64,000 bases of DNA from Rhodovastum sp963714255. GTDB lineage: Bacteria; Pseudomonadota; Alphaproteobacteria; Acetobacterales; Acetobacteraceae. The translations under genes and the position numbers were made by a program. This document shows, piece by piece, positions 42,161 through 51,439 of the stretch; within the stretch, counting starts at the first letter, position 1; every line of letters starts with the position of its first letter. Below the pieces are notes generated by a model. The model did not search any database. It was not told where the DNA came from and saw only the letters and a list, made by a program, of their open reading frames with translations. Where the stretch lies: positions 124,001 through 188,000 of the forward strand of contig CAVQNU010000016.1 of assembly GCA_963714255.1 (NCBI GenBank). The letters are read 5' to 3'.

Positions 42161-43464
42161 TGGCGTACACCCGCAGCGGCGGCGACGGCGCCACGGGTTG
42201 CGCCGTTCAGGACGATGCGTGGGCGGACCTGCCGGACCTGCCGTATCGCCGCGTCGATGTCCGGGACGCGCCCGGTGGCCAGCAGCCACGCCGGCACTGC
42301 CGCGGCACTCCGCCCATAGCCGAGCGCACAGCAAACCAGCACCGGGCCGGTGGCGCGGGCCTGCTCGATTGCCGCCGCCGCTCGCCGCAACTGCTCCGGC
42401 GCGGGGGCGATCAGATCGAGCATCGGCATGGCGTGATACGGCGCCACGCCGGGCGGGCGGGGCAGTTCGGCACACAGATCGATGATCGTCGCACAGGCCG
42501 TGATGGTGCCGCGCGACGGCATCCGTCCCAGCCGCACGCCGTCGCCGATGCTGGCGCAAGCTGGCTCCGCACGGGTCCATAGGCGCGAATTGACCCAGGC
42601 GCCGGCGATGTACGGAGCCGGCAGCCAGCGCGCGGCGAGGCTCATTTGCCCGTCTGCGGCCTTCTGGAATCCGGCGGCGCCGAACAGTGCGCAATTACCG
42701 GCAACCAGGCCCAGCGACATTGCAGGCCACAGCAGCCAGAGCCACACGCCACCGGCCACAGCTGAAAACGCGACCAACGCGGCGCTGCCGGCGGCATAGA
42801 ACCCGGCCAGTCGCCACCGTCTTGGGTCACGCGCGCGGCGAGCGGTCGCCAGCGGGCTGGGGGCGCTCTCCGGCCAGGCCCAGAGGCGGGCAAAGCCGAG
42901 CAGCGCACCGGTCGGCAGATCGAAGAAATGGTGCTGCCGGGTGGTCAGCACCGACAGGCCGATCAGGGCGAACCATGCATGCAATATCCATCGCACCGGC
43001 CCAGGCGTATGGCGCGCGAATCGGTCCCATAGGATGACCAGCAGCGCGATATGCAGCGAGGGCGCCTGGTTGAACGGTCTGTCAAACCGGCCCAGCGCGT
43101 CGAACAGCACGCCGGCCACGCCATCCACCGGCGGACGCACGAAGGTGAAGCGCAGCGGCGCCACGATGAAGCACGACACCGCGACCACCTGCGCGGTCAG
43201 CAGGCGGCGCGCATGCACGCCCTGTTCGCGCTGCGTGGTGCAGAGGAACAGCGAAATGCCGTACAGGACATCGATCGACCAGTAGGGAATGATCGTCCAT
43301 GGCACGAACGGAATTTGCCGCTCCCAGGCAAACACCACCGAGCCGACATGGCCGCGCAGGGTTGTGAGCCAGGTGGCCGCGCCGTAGCTGAGGAAAAAGA
43401 ACGGTCCGAGCACCAGGAGCCATCCGGCCGCGCGACCCCATGGCCGGGCCGGCGCTGCCATCAT
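42157..43464 (-). CDS. ynbD: PAP2 / dual-specificity phosphatase fusion (YnbD-like)
   Basis: From the ATG at 43464 (overlapping the ynbC remnant stop) the product is 435 aa. The first about 290 residues are a multi-span PAP2-type membrane phosphatase (NQAPSLHIALLVILWDRFAR and TTRQHHFFDLPTGALLGF carry the SxxxH and SRxxxxxHxxxD-like motifs, with Thr-Arg instead of Ser-Arg). The C-terminal 130 residues form a dual-specificity phosphatase with the P-loop VCCALGYGRSAAAVP (C-x5-R), with Asp in the DLCAEL region upstream. E. coli YnbD has the same fusion and lies in an operon with ynbA and ynbC. Likely dephosphorylates a lipid or headgroup; reading frame intact although its neighbours are broken. 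Confidence 0.88.
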   Translation of the reverse strand: MMAAPARPWGRAAGWLLVLGPFFFLSYGAATWLTTLRGHVGSVVFAWERQIPFVPWTIIPYWSIDVLYGISLFLCTTQREQGVHARRLLTAQVVAVSCFIVAPLRFTFVRPPVDGVAGVLFDALGRFDRPFNQAPSLHIALLVILWDRFARHTPGPVRWILHAWFALIGLSVLTTRQHHFFDLPTGALLGFARLWAWPESAPSPLATARRARDPRRWRLAGFYAAGSAALVAFSAVAGGVWLWLLWPAMSLGLVAGNCALFGAAGFQKAADGQMSLAARWLPAPYIAGAWVNSRLWTRAEPACASIGDGVRLGRMPSRGTITACATIIDLCAELPRPPGVAPYHAMPMLDLIAPAPEQLRRAAAAIEQARATGPVLVCCALGYGRSAAAVPAWLLATGRVPDIDAAIRQVRQVRPRIVLNGATRGAVAAAAGVRQ

Positions 43465-45212
43465 GCATCCGTCCGTTCCGCGAGCGATACGATGAAGATG
43501 CCCCATTCGTCGATGAGCTGGTCGATTTTGCGGAACCCCGCCGTGGCCACGAGCTGGTCCATCTCCGCCTGGCTACGCCGGCGCATGATCCAGGCCTGCC
43601 CCTGCCGGTGGCTGGTGAGCGCGCGGGCGATCATTTCGAGCTGTGGGTGCCATGGCTGGTTGGTATAGACGAGGTAGCCACCGGGAGGGATCGCGGCGGA
43701 CAGCCCCTCCAGCGAGCGCTGCACCATGGCGTTGTCGGCGAAAAGTTATTACGGTCCCCGACACGATGCCGAGCGCTGGCGCCGGATCGATGCGCGCCAG
43801 CTGGTCACGGTTGAACGCGTCGCCCGCCTCGAACCGCGCGATAGCGCCCAGGTCCTTCTGGCGGATCAGAAGCTGGCCGGCGGTGACGTTGATGTCGCTT
43901 TAATCGCGCAGCAGAATTGAATCGGGACGGTCGGTTGTGACGTCCAGCGCCTCCAGCACATAGCGGCCGTGCCCGGCGGCAATGTCCACCACGCGCACCG
44001 CCAGGCCTTTGTTCCGCAGAAGTTGCATTGCCTGGCGCAGCAATTCCTCGACATGCCGTTTGCGCTGCCGGATGCCGCGCCAGCCGATGGAGTCGAGATA
44101 GGCTGCGTCGATCAGCCGCCCAAGCCGGCCGCGCCCGGCGGGCTGGTTGCGGTAGACGTAATCGAGGGTCGAACCCGAATCGAAGCCGGTGCGGTGGCCG
44201 AGGCGGATGCCGTCCGAGAGCAGCCCGCCCAGCTTCAGCCCGAGCCGCGTGGCAGCCCAGTACAGTCCGCGCACCGAGGCGAGCGGCAGCGGGGACGCCA
44301 GCTCGTCGGCCTCGTCGCGCGTATATGCGGATCGGTCGGCCTACAGCAGTGAGGGCCGGTTCAATGGCTCGGCGAAGCGGGCGAGAATGAAGTGGCGGGC
44401 CTTCTCCAGGGCGATGGCGCGGTCTTTCGCGCCCAGTGTGTCGTGAAAGAACCCAGGCAGCACGTGGCGCTCTTTCGCCGGCGTGCCAAGCCGTTCGAAG
44501 AAGCGATGCTGCGGCGGGTGATGCACCACCCAGTCGGCGCCGGAGATCAGCATTTGCGTGGGCACGATGAGTGCCCGTGCATCACTGACCACGCGCTCCG
44601 CCGCGCGGTACAGATCGAGCAGAATGTTCTCCGCGATCGGGCGGGTGATCAGCGGATCGGCGCGGTACGACGCGATGCGGGCGGGATCGTGGGTGAGGAA
44701 TTGCGGCCTCACGTAGGAATTGACGAAGAACAGACCGTGCCGCTTGTATTTCGCCCATAGCAGGCTCCGCGTGAAGGGCACGGACAAATTTGCTTTGAAG
44801 GCCGGCGATGACAGCACCATGCAGCGTATCGGCGGGGCATAGTCGTGCACCCAGGTGGCGATCAGCACCGCGCCGACGCTCTGGGCGATCACCGCCATCG
44901 TCTCGACGCCGATCCCATACGTGGCCGCGACATGATCGACGAAGCGCTGCACGTCGCGGACCGAGGTCGCAAGGCTGGGACTGAAGCCACCCGCGCCGGG
45001 TGACCGGCCGTGTCCGCGCGCGTCCCGGGCGAACATGGCGAACGCGGCAGGTCGAGTTCATCGGGTAGGTGGGCCATCCGGCCGGAATGCTCGTGGCCGC
45101 GATGAAAGATCAGGATCGCCCCGCGCCGATTGGTCGTTTCGGCGGGCCAGTACCGATAGAACAGCTCGACGCCATCATGGGTACGGAATGTGTGCTCCTC
45201 GACCGGACGCAT
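43461..45212 (-). pseudogene. ynbC: YnbC-like alpha/beta hydrolase-methyltransferase fusion, four lesions
   Basis: The start at 45212 has AGGAGGG and gives MRPVEEHTFRTHDGVELFYR. A missing base near 45043-45046 shifts frame between LPDELDLP and FAMFARDARGHGRSPG. The hydrolase domain then runs to an in-frame TAG at 44341-44343, where the same frame continues as ADRSAYTRDEADELASPLPL. The methyltransferase domain follows, with VVDIAAGHGRYVLEALDV as its SAM motif. A TAA at 43900-43902 stands where Tyr is expected (RD-stop-SDINVTAGQLL). Near 43742-43756 a further base change shifts frame into NAMVQRSLEGL and the C-terminus ending at 43461. Four independent lesions argue for genuine decay rather than sequencing error. 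Confidence 0.85.
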
Positions 45213-45222
45213 GGTATCCCTC

Positions 45223-45844
45223 CTATCGCGCCGCCTGGCCGCGGGCTTCGCGAAGCCCGGCGCGAACCCGGTTGATGACGGTGACGATGAGCAACACGGC
45301 AGCCAGGGGCATCAGCAGGGCGAGCCAGGCCGGCAGCGCGCCCCCGGTGCCGATCCAGCAGGCGAGCGCTCCGGCGAACAGGGCGCAGTCGCACTTGCCG
45401 AGGGGGCCGTCATAGCGGCGCGAGGCACCGACGGACGCACCCAGCACCCCGGCAAACTCGGTGGGCAGCGCCAGGACCACCACGACGCCGGTCGCCGTCG
45501 CGCCGAACGGCGGGATGAGGGGCGAACGGGAACAGCAGAGCCGCGTCGGAGAGGGCGTCGCCAAGCTCGTTCAGATAGGCGCCCAGCCGGCTCATCTGGC
45601 CGAATTCGCGGGCAAGCATGCCATCGACGGCATTGAGCGCCATGCGAACCGCCAGCCAGATGGGGAGCAGCAGAAACACCGCCGGCCGGGCGCGCGCGAT
45701 CGCGACGAGCAGGCCGATCGCCAGCGAGCCGCAGGCCGCGGCGATCGTCACGTGATTGGCGGTGATCCCCCTCGCTGCCAGCCCTGCCACGAATGGCCGC
45801 AACAGCGCCTGGAATCGTGGCTTCAGGGTGTAGAGCGTGACCAC
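45223..45844 (-). CDS. ynbA: YnbA-like CDP-alcohol phosphatidyltransferase, frameshifted
   Basis: From GTG 45844 with GGAG upstream the product starts VTLYTLKPRFQALLRPFVAG. The CDP-alcohol motif DGMLAREFGQMSRLGAYLNE with LGDALSD is near residue 68, among membrane helices. After LLFPFAP the frame must change by one to continue IPPFGATATGVVVVLALPT and the C-terminus ending at 45223. One extra C in a CCCC run (45519-45522 on the plus strand, as G) explains it. It is upstream of ynbC by ten bases. ynbB is not present. The homopolymer context makes a sequencing error possible here. Confidence 0.82.
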
Positions 45845-46309
45845 GGACGATCTCCGGTGACAGCTATTGCGGCGGGGCTGTTCGTCGGCTGCAATGACGC
45901 CGATAGGACCGCTGGACAGTTCGACGGGCGCATGCCGTTCCAAGGCATGGCAACGAACGTTGCCGAGGCTCGCCGGTGAACGCCAGCGGACTCTGGGCAG
46001 AACGATGTCGGCACCGACCCCGGCCATAGCCCCAAGGCGGCTTTATGGCCTCCTCGCCGTCTGGGGTGGCCTGTCATGACGGCCCTTGCTTGGGTGACCG
46101 ACGCACCCCACTTCCCGGCGTTTCTTGGTTCGGCTGAAGGGGCCGTTTCTTCGTCCCGGCCTGACGACCCCCAGGGCGTCCGCGCACAGCCGCGGTCAAG
46201 GATGTGGCCGCAGGCCACCGCGCGAGCTTGCGCGGCGCGTAGCGTCCTTGACGGTGGCGAGCACGGCGCCAGGCTGGACCAGGACGGCGCCGGGCGTGGA
46301 GGGCCAACC
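45845..46309. other. Gap containing the left flank of the ISL3-type element
   Basis: No gene is convincing; an open frame runs from 46076 into the transposase but only its part from 46310 has family character. The left end of the insertion sequence must lie here, but I could not identify a terminal inverted repeat. Confidence 0.45.
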
Positions 46310-47335
46310 ATGCGTGACACATCTCTGCTGCAACAGGCACTGGGCCTGACCCCGCCCTGGACGGTGAGCCGCAGCGACTTCGACCCCGAGGGGCGTCGGC
46401 TCGACATCCAGATCGACTTCGCCTCCGGCAGCCGCTTTGCCTGCCCGGCCTGCGGCGCTGCCGACTGCCCGGTCCACGACACCGAGCGGACGAACTGGCG
46501 CCACCTCAACTTCTTTCAGCACCAGGCCTACCTGAACGCGCGCGTGCCGCGGGTCCGCTGCGAGCACTGCGGCGTCAAGAAGATCGGCGTGCCGTGGGCA
46601 CGACCGGGCAGCGGGTTCACCTTGCTGTTCGAGGCGATGATCATGACCATGGTCCCGGCCATGCCGGTCAAGGCGGTGGCTCGGATGGTCGGCGAGCACG
46701 ACACCAGGCTGTGGCGGGTGATCCACCACTATGTGGACAAGGCCAGGGCCGCATCCGACGCCTCGGGCGTGATCAGGCTCGCCGTCGATGAGACCTCCGC
46801 CCGGGGCGGCCAGGAGTTCATCTCGCTGTTTGTCGACATCGACCGGGCCCGGGTGCTGTTTGCCACCGAGGGCAAGGACGCGGCCACCGTCGCGGCCTTT
46901 GCCGAGGATCACACCGCGCATGGCGGCGACCCTGCGGCGATCGCCGAGGTCTGCATCGACATGAGCGCCGCCTTCATCAAGGGTATCGGCGAGAACCTGC
47001 CCAACGCAGCCATCACCTTCGACAAGTTCCACGCCGTCAAGATCATCAACGCGGCGGTCGACAAGGTGCGGCGCGACGAGGTGAAGAGCCGTCCCGAGCT
47101 GAAGAAGAGCCGCTACGTGTGGCTGAAGAACGCAACCAACCTCACGGGCGCCCAGCGCGAGACCCGCGACAGTCTCGCCAAGAGCAACCTCAAGACCGCC
47201 CGCGCCTACCAGATCAGGCTGGCGTTCCGGGATCTCTATGATCAGCCCTCCACCGAGGCCGCCGCCGACCATCTCAAGAAGATGGTACTTCTGGGCCACC
47301 CATAGCCGGCTCGAACCCATCATCGAGGCCGCGCG
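46310..47335 (+). mobile_element. ISL3-family transposase, frameshifted and truncated
   Basis: The ATG at 46310 has GGAGG seven bases upstream. The product shows the ISL3 layout: a zinc-finger-like N-terminus (FACPACGAADCPVHDTER, VRCEHCGVKKIGVPW) and a DDE core (IRLAVDETSARGGQEF, VCIDMSAAFIKGI, TFDKFHAVKIINAAVD). Near 47290 one extra A shifts the frame so that LKK is followed by a premature stop at 47305, whereas WYFWATHSRLEPIIEAAR continues in another frame. At about 47335 similarity ends at a junction with IS66 sequence, so the C-terminal quarter is missing. The element is non-functional. Confidence 0.9.
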
Positions 47336-47649
47336 TACTGCGCTTCGATGACGCGGTCGGGGTGCTCGGCCAGCGGACGCGCAACACCAGGACGACCACG
47401 GCGGCGCTTCTTCTTCGGGGGATGATCCGGACGGTTCGGCTTCTCGCCGCGCGACGGCGGCGTGCTGGAATTGTCCGGGGTCTTGGGCGGAACGTTGAGC
47501 CTGGATCGCAAGTCGGCGACCTGCGCGGTCAGCGCCTCGATCTGCGCCTGTTGGGCCAGTATCAGGGCAACCAGTTCAGCAGAGGAGAGGGCAAGAAGTG
47601 CTTCGCGATTCACGGTGAGGGTGAATCGTGCCCGCCGTGACCGTGTCAA
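47320..47649 (-). mobile_element. IS66-family TnpC N-terminal remnant
   Basis: The frame encodes LLALSSAELVALILAQQAQI, then LRSRLNVPPKTPDNSSTPPS and KKKRRRGRPGVARPLAEHPD, the leucine-rich and basic N-terminal part of IS66 transposases. It breaks after HPDRVIEA, where ISL3 sequence begins (about 47336-47341). About four fifths of the transposase are missing. Confidence 0.88.
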
Positions 47650-47822
47650 GCCGATCGTTCATGCCGCCGCCGCGCTGAGGCGGCTCAAGGGGTGAGCAGT
47701 TACCTCTTCCGGGGAAAGGCTGGACTCTTCCGGAATCACCAAAATCGGAAACGGTTGAAACGTGAATGGGTTACACGAATCATCCACTGGACTCTGCCGG
47801 GCAAACTATAAGAACACCTAAT
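47650..47822. other. IS66-side flank, no gene
   Basis: The sequence upstream of the IS66 remnant start shows no further frame of interest. A terminal repeat of IS66 should lie here but was not identified. Confidence 0.4.
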
Positions 47823-47939
47823 CTCGACTTTGGCCATTTTCGGGAAAACACCCGAAATATCAACGGATTAGCGGGCGGCGGCCCGACCGGTTAACTTATT
47901 GATTCGCTTGACTTTTCTTGAAAAATGGCCAAAGTCGAG
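47823..47939. mobile_element. Miniature inverted-repeat element, 117 bp
   Basis: CTCGACTTTGGCCATTTTC at 47823 and GAAAAATGGCCAAAGTCGAG ending at 47939 are inverted copies (19 positions match; the right one has one extra A). The interior (about 78 bp) holds no gene and includes the small hairpin CGGGaaaacaCCCG. The size and ends fit a non-autonomous element mobilised by an unidentified transposase. Confidence 0.75.
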
Positions 47940-47990
47940 CTAAGCACTATGCAACCACTTACTTCCTTGATTTCGTTGCGCCGTCGTTCG

Positions 47991-48497
47991 TCAAATCCGC
48001 CCCACAGCGCGCAGCCACAGCACCAGCGCCGCGTCCCACGGCACGGCGGGAATTTCCCGCAGGCGCCATTTCCAGCGCTTGCGCAGCCGCGTCGCCGCCG
48101 GACCGGGCGGCGGCGGGCAGGCGTGGGCCGGCAGCCCGGCTAGCCGCAGCAGCAGCACACACCGCGGCAAATGATAGGCACTGCTGGCCGCGTACACCCG
48201 GCCCCGGTGCCCGGCCGCCCGCAGCAGACGGCGCACCGCCACCACCGAGGAGACGGTGTCGGTTCCGCTCGCCTCCACCAGGATGCGATCCGGGGCCACA
48301 CCCTCGGCACCCAGCAGCGCCGCCATGACCAGGGCCTCCGCCGGTGGATAGTCGCCCAGGCCGCCGGTGGGCACATAGAGCGCGTCCGGGTGGCGCGCGC
48401 CGAAGGCCAGCGCCGCCTCGACCCGCCGCCGCAGCGCGCCGCTGGGCGTTCCATCCGGGCGGACGGCCGCGCCGAAGATGACGATCGCCGGCCCCAT
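47991..48497 (-). CDS. DUF218 (YdcF/ElyC-like) protein
   Basis: The ATG at 48497 overlaps the stop of the upstream methyltransferase; a GTG one codon earlier is also possible. The 168-aa product has DUF218 features: IVIFGAAVRPDGTPSGALRR, VPTGGLGDYPPAEALVM, LVEASGTDTVSSVVAVRRLL and VYAASSAYHLPRCVLLLRLAG. Relatives act in cell-envelope metabolism, but the reaction is not known. No transmembrane anchor is evident. Confidence 0.88.
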   Translation of the reverse strand: MGPAIVIFGAAVRPDGTPSGALRRRVEAALAFGARHPDALYVPTGGLGDYPPAEALVMAALLGAEGVAPDRILVEASGTDTVSSVVAVRRLLRAAGHRGRVYAASSAYHLPRCVLLLRLAGLPAHACPPPPGPAATRLRKRWKWRLREIPAVPWDAALVLWLRAVGRI

Positions 48498-49741
48498 CAC
48501 GCCGGAGGGGCGAGCAGGATACGGTTCAACGCCGACATTTTGTCCCAGGTTTCGCGCCAGCCCCGGTCGAAGACGGCGCGGTCGATGCCGCGCGGCGCCA
48601 GGGCGGCGGCGATGTCGCCCACCCGGCGCTCGCCGTCGATCAGGCGCAGAATGGCGCCGGCCAGCTTCGGCAGCCCCACCGGCACCCGCAGCCCGTCGAA
48701 CTGGAACATCAGCGTGCCGTCCGGGCGGATGGCGCGCGCGACCTCATCGGCCGGCATTTCGCGCGCCACCGGCACCGCCGCGTCATCCATCGGGTCGGCG
48801 GGCGCTTCCCGTTCGGCGGCGCGTACGCAATACGCTACGTGCGTGCTGATATTGGCCGTCACCGCTTCGGCCAGGGCGGCGCGGGCGATCGGGTCCAGGC
48901 CGGCTGCGCGGACGCGCAACTTCGGGTCGGGCAGAAAAACCGCCGGATCGTAGCGCATCGGCTCCATCAGTGCCGTCACCGCGAGCCCGGAACCGTGCAG
49001 CAGGGCGAACAAAGCGGGCACGTCGAATGCCCGGTCGCGCGGGTTCAGCAGCAGATCATACAGCCCGGCATCGCCGCCGGTGAGGTGGTCGGCGAAATTG
49101 CGGTTGATGCGCAGCCAGTTGCTTTCCGGCAAATGCCGCATGACCCGCCGTGCCATGTCCAGCCGCGCGGCCGGCGGCGCGTCATCGGGTGCGAGCAGGC
49201 GCAGCGCGTCCTGCACCATGTAGACGCCGGTGCGGCCATGCGGCGCATAGACCATCAGCCCCAGCCCGCCGCCCGGCGCCAGCACGGACAGCAGGGCGGA
49301 CAAACCCGCCGCCGGGTCGGGCAAATGGTGCAGCACGCCGCAGCAATCGATGTAGTCGAACAGGCCCAGCCCGGCACCCGGCAAATCGAGCAGCGAACGG
49401 CGCTCCCAGAGGATATTGTCCAGTCCCCGCGCGGCGGCGCGGGCCCGGGCGATGCGTTGGGCCGCCTCGGAGCGGTCGAGATACGTCACCGTGCCCGGCT
49501 GGCCCCAGCGCGCCATATGGGCGGCCAGCATGATGGTGGCGTCCCCGGTGCCGCCGCCGGCCACCAGCGCGCGCAGCGGGCGCGCGCGCGGGCGGCGCGC
49601 GCCGAACACCCACCAATCGACTTCGCGCAGATGGCTCGGGCTGCCGACCACCAGGCGCTTTTTCTCGTCGTTCGGGTCGCGCTGGGGGTACGGATAGGCT
49701 TCGTACTGGGCGGCCAGGCTTGCGTCGGTTGCGTCGCTCAT
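48497..49741 (-). CDS. Class I SAM-dependent methyltransferase with C-terminal domain
   Basis: From the ATG at 49741 the 414-aa product starts MSDATDASLAAQYEAYPYPQ, a beginning shared by a family of methyltransferases that carry a YEAYPYP box. SAM motif I is LRALVAGGGTGDATIMLAAH (about 58) with YIDCCGVLHHLPDPAAGLSA as the post-motif. The C-terminal part (LRLIDGERRVGDIAAALAPR, about 355-390) resembles small PqqD-like winged domains. Divergent from the SpoU-type gene with 22 bases between starts. Substrate unknown. Confidence 0.85.
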   Translation of the reverse strand: MSDATDASLAAQYEAYPYPQRDPNDEKKRLVVGSPSHLREVDWWVFGARRPRARPLRALVAGGGTGDATIMLAAHMARWGQPGTVTYLDRSEAAQRIARARAAARGLDNILWERRSLLDLPGAGLGLFDYIDCCGVLHHLPDPAAGLSALLSVLAPGGGLGLMVYAPHGRTGVYMVQDALRLLAPDDAPPAARLDMARRVMRHLPESNWLRINRNFADHLTGGDAGLYDLLLNPRDRAFDVPALFALLHGSGLAVTALMEPMRYDPAVFLPDPKLRVRAAGLDPIARAALAEAVTANISTHVAYCVRAAEREAPADPMDDAAVPVAREMPADEVARAIRPDGTLMFQFDGLRVPVGLPKLAGAILRLIDGERRVGDIAAALAPRGIDRAVFDRGWRETWDKMSALNRILLAPPA

Positions 49742-49763
49742 GGGTGCGGCATAGAGCAGGCGC

Positions 49764-50390
49764 ATGCATCCCGCCAGAACCCGCGGCTATGTCGGCATCG
49801 GCGCCGAGGGCGTCTCGAAATCGGCCAATGTCGGCGCGCTGCTGCGCACCGCGCATGCGTTCGACGCGTCGTTCTGTTTCCTGGTCGGCACCGGCTTCGA
49901 CGCCCGCGCCGGGCGCTCGGCCGACACCGCCGACACGCCGGCGCATGTGCCGCTGTGGCGCTTCGACGGGCCGGACGACATTCATCTGCCGGAACGCTGC
50001 GTGCTGGTGGGGGTGGAGCTGCTGGACGATGCCGCCGAGCTGCCCAGCTTCCGCCATCCGCTGAACGCCGCCTATGTGCTCGGGCCGGAGCGGTCGGGCC
50101 TGTCGCCGGCGCTGCTGGCGCGCTGCCGGCATGTGGTGCGCATTCCCACGCGGTTCGCGCTCAACCTGGCGGTGGCGGGGGCGCTGGTGCTGTATGACCG
50201 GCTGCTGCAGCTTGGCCGCTTCGCCGAGCGGCCGGTGCATAGCGGCGGGGCTGATGGGCCGTTGCCGCGGGCGGCTTGCCATGGGGACCCGGTGTTTCGG
50301 CGGTACACGCCGACGTGGCAAAGTAAGCAAGGCCAGGGCTCTGCCCTGGACCCGCCAGGGGGCGGTGGCCCCCTGGACCCCGCTACTTAA
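49764..50390 (+). CDS. SpoU-family RNA methyltransferase, C-terminal tail encoded by repeat
   Basis: TrmH/SpoU enzymes 2'-O-methylate RNA using a trefoil-knot SAM site. The 208-aa product has VGIGAEGVSKSANVGALLRT (motif 1), YVLGPERSGLSPALLARC (motif 2) and VRIPTRFALNLAVAGALVLY (motif 3). The core ends near residue 180; the last about 22 residues (SKQGQGSALDPPGGGGPLDP) come from the palindromic repeat, so the natural stop has been replaced. The stop overlaps that of the opposite-strand gene. Confidence 0.9.
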   Translation: MHPARTRGYVGIGAEGVSKSANVGALLRTAHAFDASFCFLVGTGFDARAGRSADTADTPAHVPLWRFDGPDDIHLPERCVLVGVELLDDAAELPSFRHPLNAAYVLGPERSGLSPALLARCRHVVRIPTRFALNLAVAGALVLYDRLLQLGRFAERPVHSGGADGPLPRAACHGDPVFRRYTPTWQSKQGQGSALDPPGGGGPLDPAT

Positions 50391-50455
50391 GGAATGGGTT
50401 CCAAGGGGCCACTGCCCCTTGGCGGGTCCAGGGCAGAGCCCTGGCCTTCCTTCGC
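50324..50455. repeat. Dispersed palindromic repeat, copy 6 (paired, full)
   Basis: Both cores are present (GGCCAGGGCTCTGCCCTGG at left, inverted at right) with GGGGGCGGTGGCCCCC and GGGGCCACTGCCCC hairpins between, around CTACTTAAGGAATGGGTTCC. It separates two convergent genes and encodes the C-termini of both. Confidence 0.9.
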
Positions 50456-51295
50456 CTTCGTCGCCGTGAACACGCAATACCGCATCGACCCGGTGCGATA
50501 AGCCACCAGCAGCCGCACCATGGTCAGCAGGAACACACGGTTACGCGCCTCCGTGTCCAGCAGGAACCGCAGATACCGCCGGTCGGTGACTGTCCGCCCC
50601 GCCAGCCGGCGCAGGCAGATCGCCCAGGTGCGCGCCACCGCCCGGCTGATATCGTCCACCCGGAGCAACTCGAACCCGGCCTGCCGGAACAGCGCCTCAT
50701 AATCGCCCTGATCGCCCATGCCGGCCAGGCGGCCCTCGCGGCAGATCGGCTCCAGCAAGTGCCGCACCTCCCACGCGCGCGGCGACGCGCGGGCAAGCCA
50801 GGCGCAGATCACCATCCTGCCGCCGGGCCGCAAGGTGCGGAATGCCTCGCGGAAGAACAGCGCCTTGTCGGCCATGTGCTCGGAGCTTTCCACCGCGTAG
50901 GCGCGGTCGAAGCTGGCATCGGCGAAGTCATTGTGCAGCCAGTCCTGCCGGCGGATGTCGAGCCTGCCGGCCACAACGGTGCGGGCGGTTGCGATCGCCG
51001 CCTGCGCCGCCGAAATCGTCACCCCGGTGACGGCGACGCCATATCCCTCGGCCAGCATCCGGGCGGTCGCGCCATAACCGCAGCCGATGTCGCACACCAC
51101 CTGCCCGGGCGACAAACAAAGCCGGTCGGCCAGCAGCCCGACCAGCGCGTCGGCCGCCTGTGCCGGGGTTTCCCGCCCGGTCGCCCAATAGCCGTGGTGG
51201 ACGTGCTCGCCCCAGATTTCGCGGTAGAACCGGTCCAGCTCGTCGTAGTGGCCGGCCACCGCGGCCGGGCTTTGCGCTGCGCGCGGGACAATCAT
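50387..51295 (-). CDS. SAM-dependent methyltransferase (small-molecule/lipid type), repeat-encoded tail
   Basis: The ATG at 51295 starts MIVPRAAQSPAAVAGHYDEL, followed by DRFYREIWGEHVHHGYWATG, resembling tocopherol/ubiquinone-type and cyclopropane-synthase-like methyltransferases. Motif I is VVCDIGCGYGATARMLAEGY; the ESSEHMADKALFFREAFRTL and GGRMVICAWLARA segments follow. Length 302 aa. The last residues (GQGSALDPPRGSGPLEPIP) are translated from repeat copy 6. Substrate unknown. Confidence 0.86.
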   Translation of the reverse strand: MIVPRAAQSPAAVAGHYDELDRFYREIWGEHVHHGYWATGRETPAQAADALVGLLADRLCLSPGQVVCDIGCGYGATARMLAEGYGVAVTGVTISAAQAAIATARTVVAGRLDIRRQDWLHNDFADASFDRAYAVESSEHMADKALFFREAFRTLRPGGRMVICAWLARASPRAWEVRHLLEPICREGRLAGMGDQGDYEALFRQAGFELLRVDDISRAVARTWAICLRRLAGRTVTDRRYLRFLLDTEARNRVFLLTMVRLLVAYRTGSMRYCVFTATKAKEGQGSALDPPRGSGPLEPIP

Positions 51296-51439
51296 CGGTG
51301 ATCCAGTGCAGGTCCGCGGGGACGGCGACAAAACCAAGCATGCCAGCCGGTATCCCCGCCGGCAACGCTGTGCGCCGCTCCCAAGAGGCATGTGATCGGC
51401 GCGCTTGTTCCCCGTCCGCGCCGACCGTATGTGTGCGCC

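Noticed and set aside
43900..44343. Stop codon recoding (readthrough or selenocysteine/pyrrolysine) in ynbC
   Set aside because: The gene also carries two indels; the stops are TAG and TAA, and no recoding signals were seen. Decay is simpler.
46076..46309. Longer transposase start at 46076
   Set aside because: The added 78 residues lack ISL3 character, and the ATG at 46310 has GGAGG at good spacing.
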